DNA of 41,865 bases, taken from positions 1 to 41,865 of the forward strand of contig CACNAY010000004.1 in assembly GCA_902618555.1 (NCBI GenBank), read 5' to 3'. Every line of letters starts with the position of its first letter. Within the stretch, counting starts at the first letter, position 1. The notes beneath the pieces are model-generated. The model was not told the DNA's origin. It did not search any database and saw nothing but the letters and a program-made list of their open reading frames with translations. This document shows, piece by piece, positions 41,009 through 41,865 of this stretch. The DNA comes from an uncultured Pelagibacteraceae bacterium (GTDB lineage Bacteria > Pseudomonadota > Alphaproteobacteria > Pelagibacterales > Pelagibacteraceae). A program made the position numbers and the translations under genes.

Positions 41009-41570
41009 TAAGTTTTTGATTAACTTTACTAGAAAATAAATCCATTTTTTTATCTATAAGAGTTGGAATTTGTTTTACAATATTTTCAGTTATTTCTTTA
41101 ATTCTTTCTTCTTCATCTTCTTTGAAATCTTCAAGCACATGATTATTAACCTTCTTTTTTTGTTTTGGATGACCTATTCCAATCCTTACCCTCGAGTAAT
41201 CTTTACCTATGAATTTATCAATAGACTCAATCCCATTATGACCAGCACTACTTCCTCCAAATTTTGCTTTTATTTTTCCAAAATCTATGTCCATATCATC
41301 GTGAAATACAATCACATTCTTTGCATCTATTTTGAAGTAATCTATTAATTCTTTTATAGCTGTCCCAGAATTATTCATGAAAGTTAAAGGTTTGATAGCG
41401 TAAATTTTTTTTTCATCGATACTTCCGGTCGTTAACAACCCTTTAAATTTTGGTTTTTGCTTAGAAAGTTTAAAATGAGCATTTATAGCATCAATTATCT
41501 TAAAACCAATATTATGTCTTGTATTTGTATAATTTGAACCGGGATTTCCTAATCCAACAAGCAAAAGCAT
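40998..41570 (-). CDS. pth: Peptidyl-tRNA hydrolase
   Basis: LLVGLGNPGSNYTNTRHNIGFK, LTFMNNSG, VFHDDMDIDFGKIKAKFGGSSAGHNGI. Confidence 0.96.
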   Translation of the reverse strand: MLLLVGLGNPGSNYTNTRHNIGFKIIDAINAHFKLSKQKPKFKGLLTTGSIDEKKIYAIKPLTFMNNSGTAIKELIDYFKIDAKNVIVFHDDMDIDFGKIKAKFGGSSAGHNGIESIDKFIGKDYSRVRIGIGHPKQKKKVNNHVLEDFKEDEEERIKEITENIVKQIPTLIDKKMDLFSSKVNQKLNGI

Positions 41571-41575
41571 ATTAA

Positions 41576-41865
41576 TTATTTTTTTTCAGCAGGTTTCTTT
41601 TCAGCAGATTTCTTTTCTTCAGGTTTTTTATCAGCAGTAGCATCTTTTCCTTTTTCATCTTTCTTCACTGCTTCACCATCTTTTGCTGTAGCTTCAGCCC
41701 CTTCGGCTGGAGTTTCACCTTCAGCCCCTTCAGTTGTAGCCTCCTCTGCAGGTTTCTCTGGCTCTTTAATAATTGTTGGAGCAGCTACTGTTGCAACAAC
41801 AAAGTCACGATCTGTAATTGTTGGCACAACACTTTCTGGAAGTTTTACTGATGATATTTTAATAC
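41576..41865 (-). CDS. rplY: 50S ribosomal protein L25 (CTC type), C-terminal part, truncated by window edge
   Basis: Frame continues to window edge: IKISSVKLPESVVPTITDRDFVVATVAAPTIIKEPEKPAEEATTEG...; position next to pth; Ala/Glu/Lys-rich tail. Confidence 0.87.
   Translation of the reverse strand, partial: IKISSVKLPESVVPTITDRDFVVATVAAPTIIKEPEKPAEEATTEGAEGETPAEGAEATAKDGEAVKKDEKGKDATADKKPEEKKSAEKKPAEKK

Overview
Very AT-rich, tightly packed bacterial core-genome window. Gene content, order and codon style point to Pelagibacterales (SAR11 alphaproteobacteria); this is inferred from protein families, no search was run. Main blocks: waaA(partial)-msbA-ubiA; small stress/redox genes; aa3 cytochrome oxidase operon (coxB-coxA-ctaB-small CoxF-like ORF-ctaG-coxC-surf1) followed by thrC and a peroxiredoxin; a long minus-strand block (dciA-like/DUF721, dsbA-like, smc, F0 ATP synthase atpI-B-E-F'-F, retinal genes crtI-crtB-crtY-blh, ispH, thrB, rnhA); mutY and an FAD monooxygenase; ccrM, rnhB, UDG; TPR protein, ispE, tRNA-Gln(TTG), CCA transferase; greA-hemF-trmL; bc1 complex petABC; ychF-pth-rplY(partial). 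No mobile element, CRISPR array, phage or canonical defence island was seen. Best second looks: (1) thrC is split by a frameshift confined to an A8 tract, with an intact second frame coupled to the next gene; (2) an unusually short SMC that appears to lack the hinge and the post-Q-loop coiled-coil segment; (3) four GANTC (CcrM) sites, two in a perfect inverted repeat, in the 78-bp gap upstream of ccrM; (4) retinal biosynthesis genes directly behind the F0 ATP synthase operon; (5) all five convergent gene pairs overlap, three with interlocked stop codons; (6) a GC-rich perfect hairpin just after atpE.
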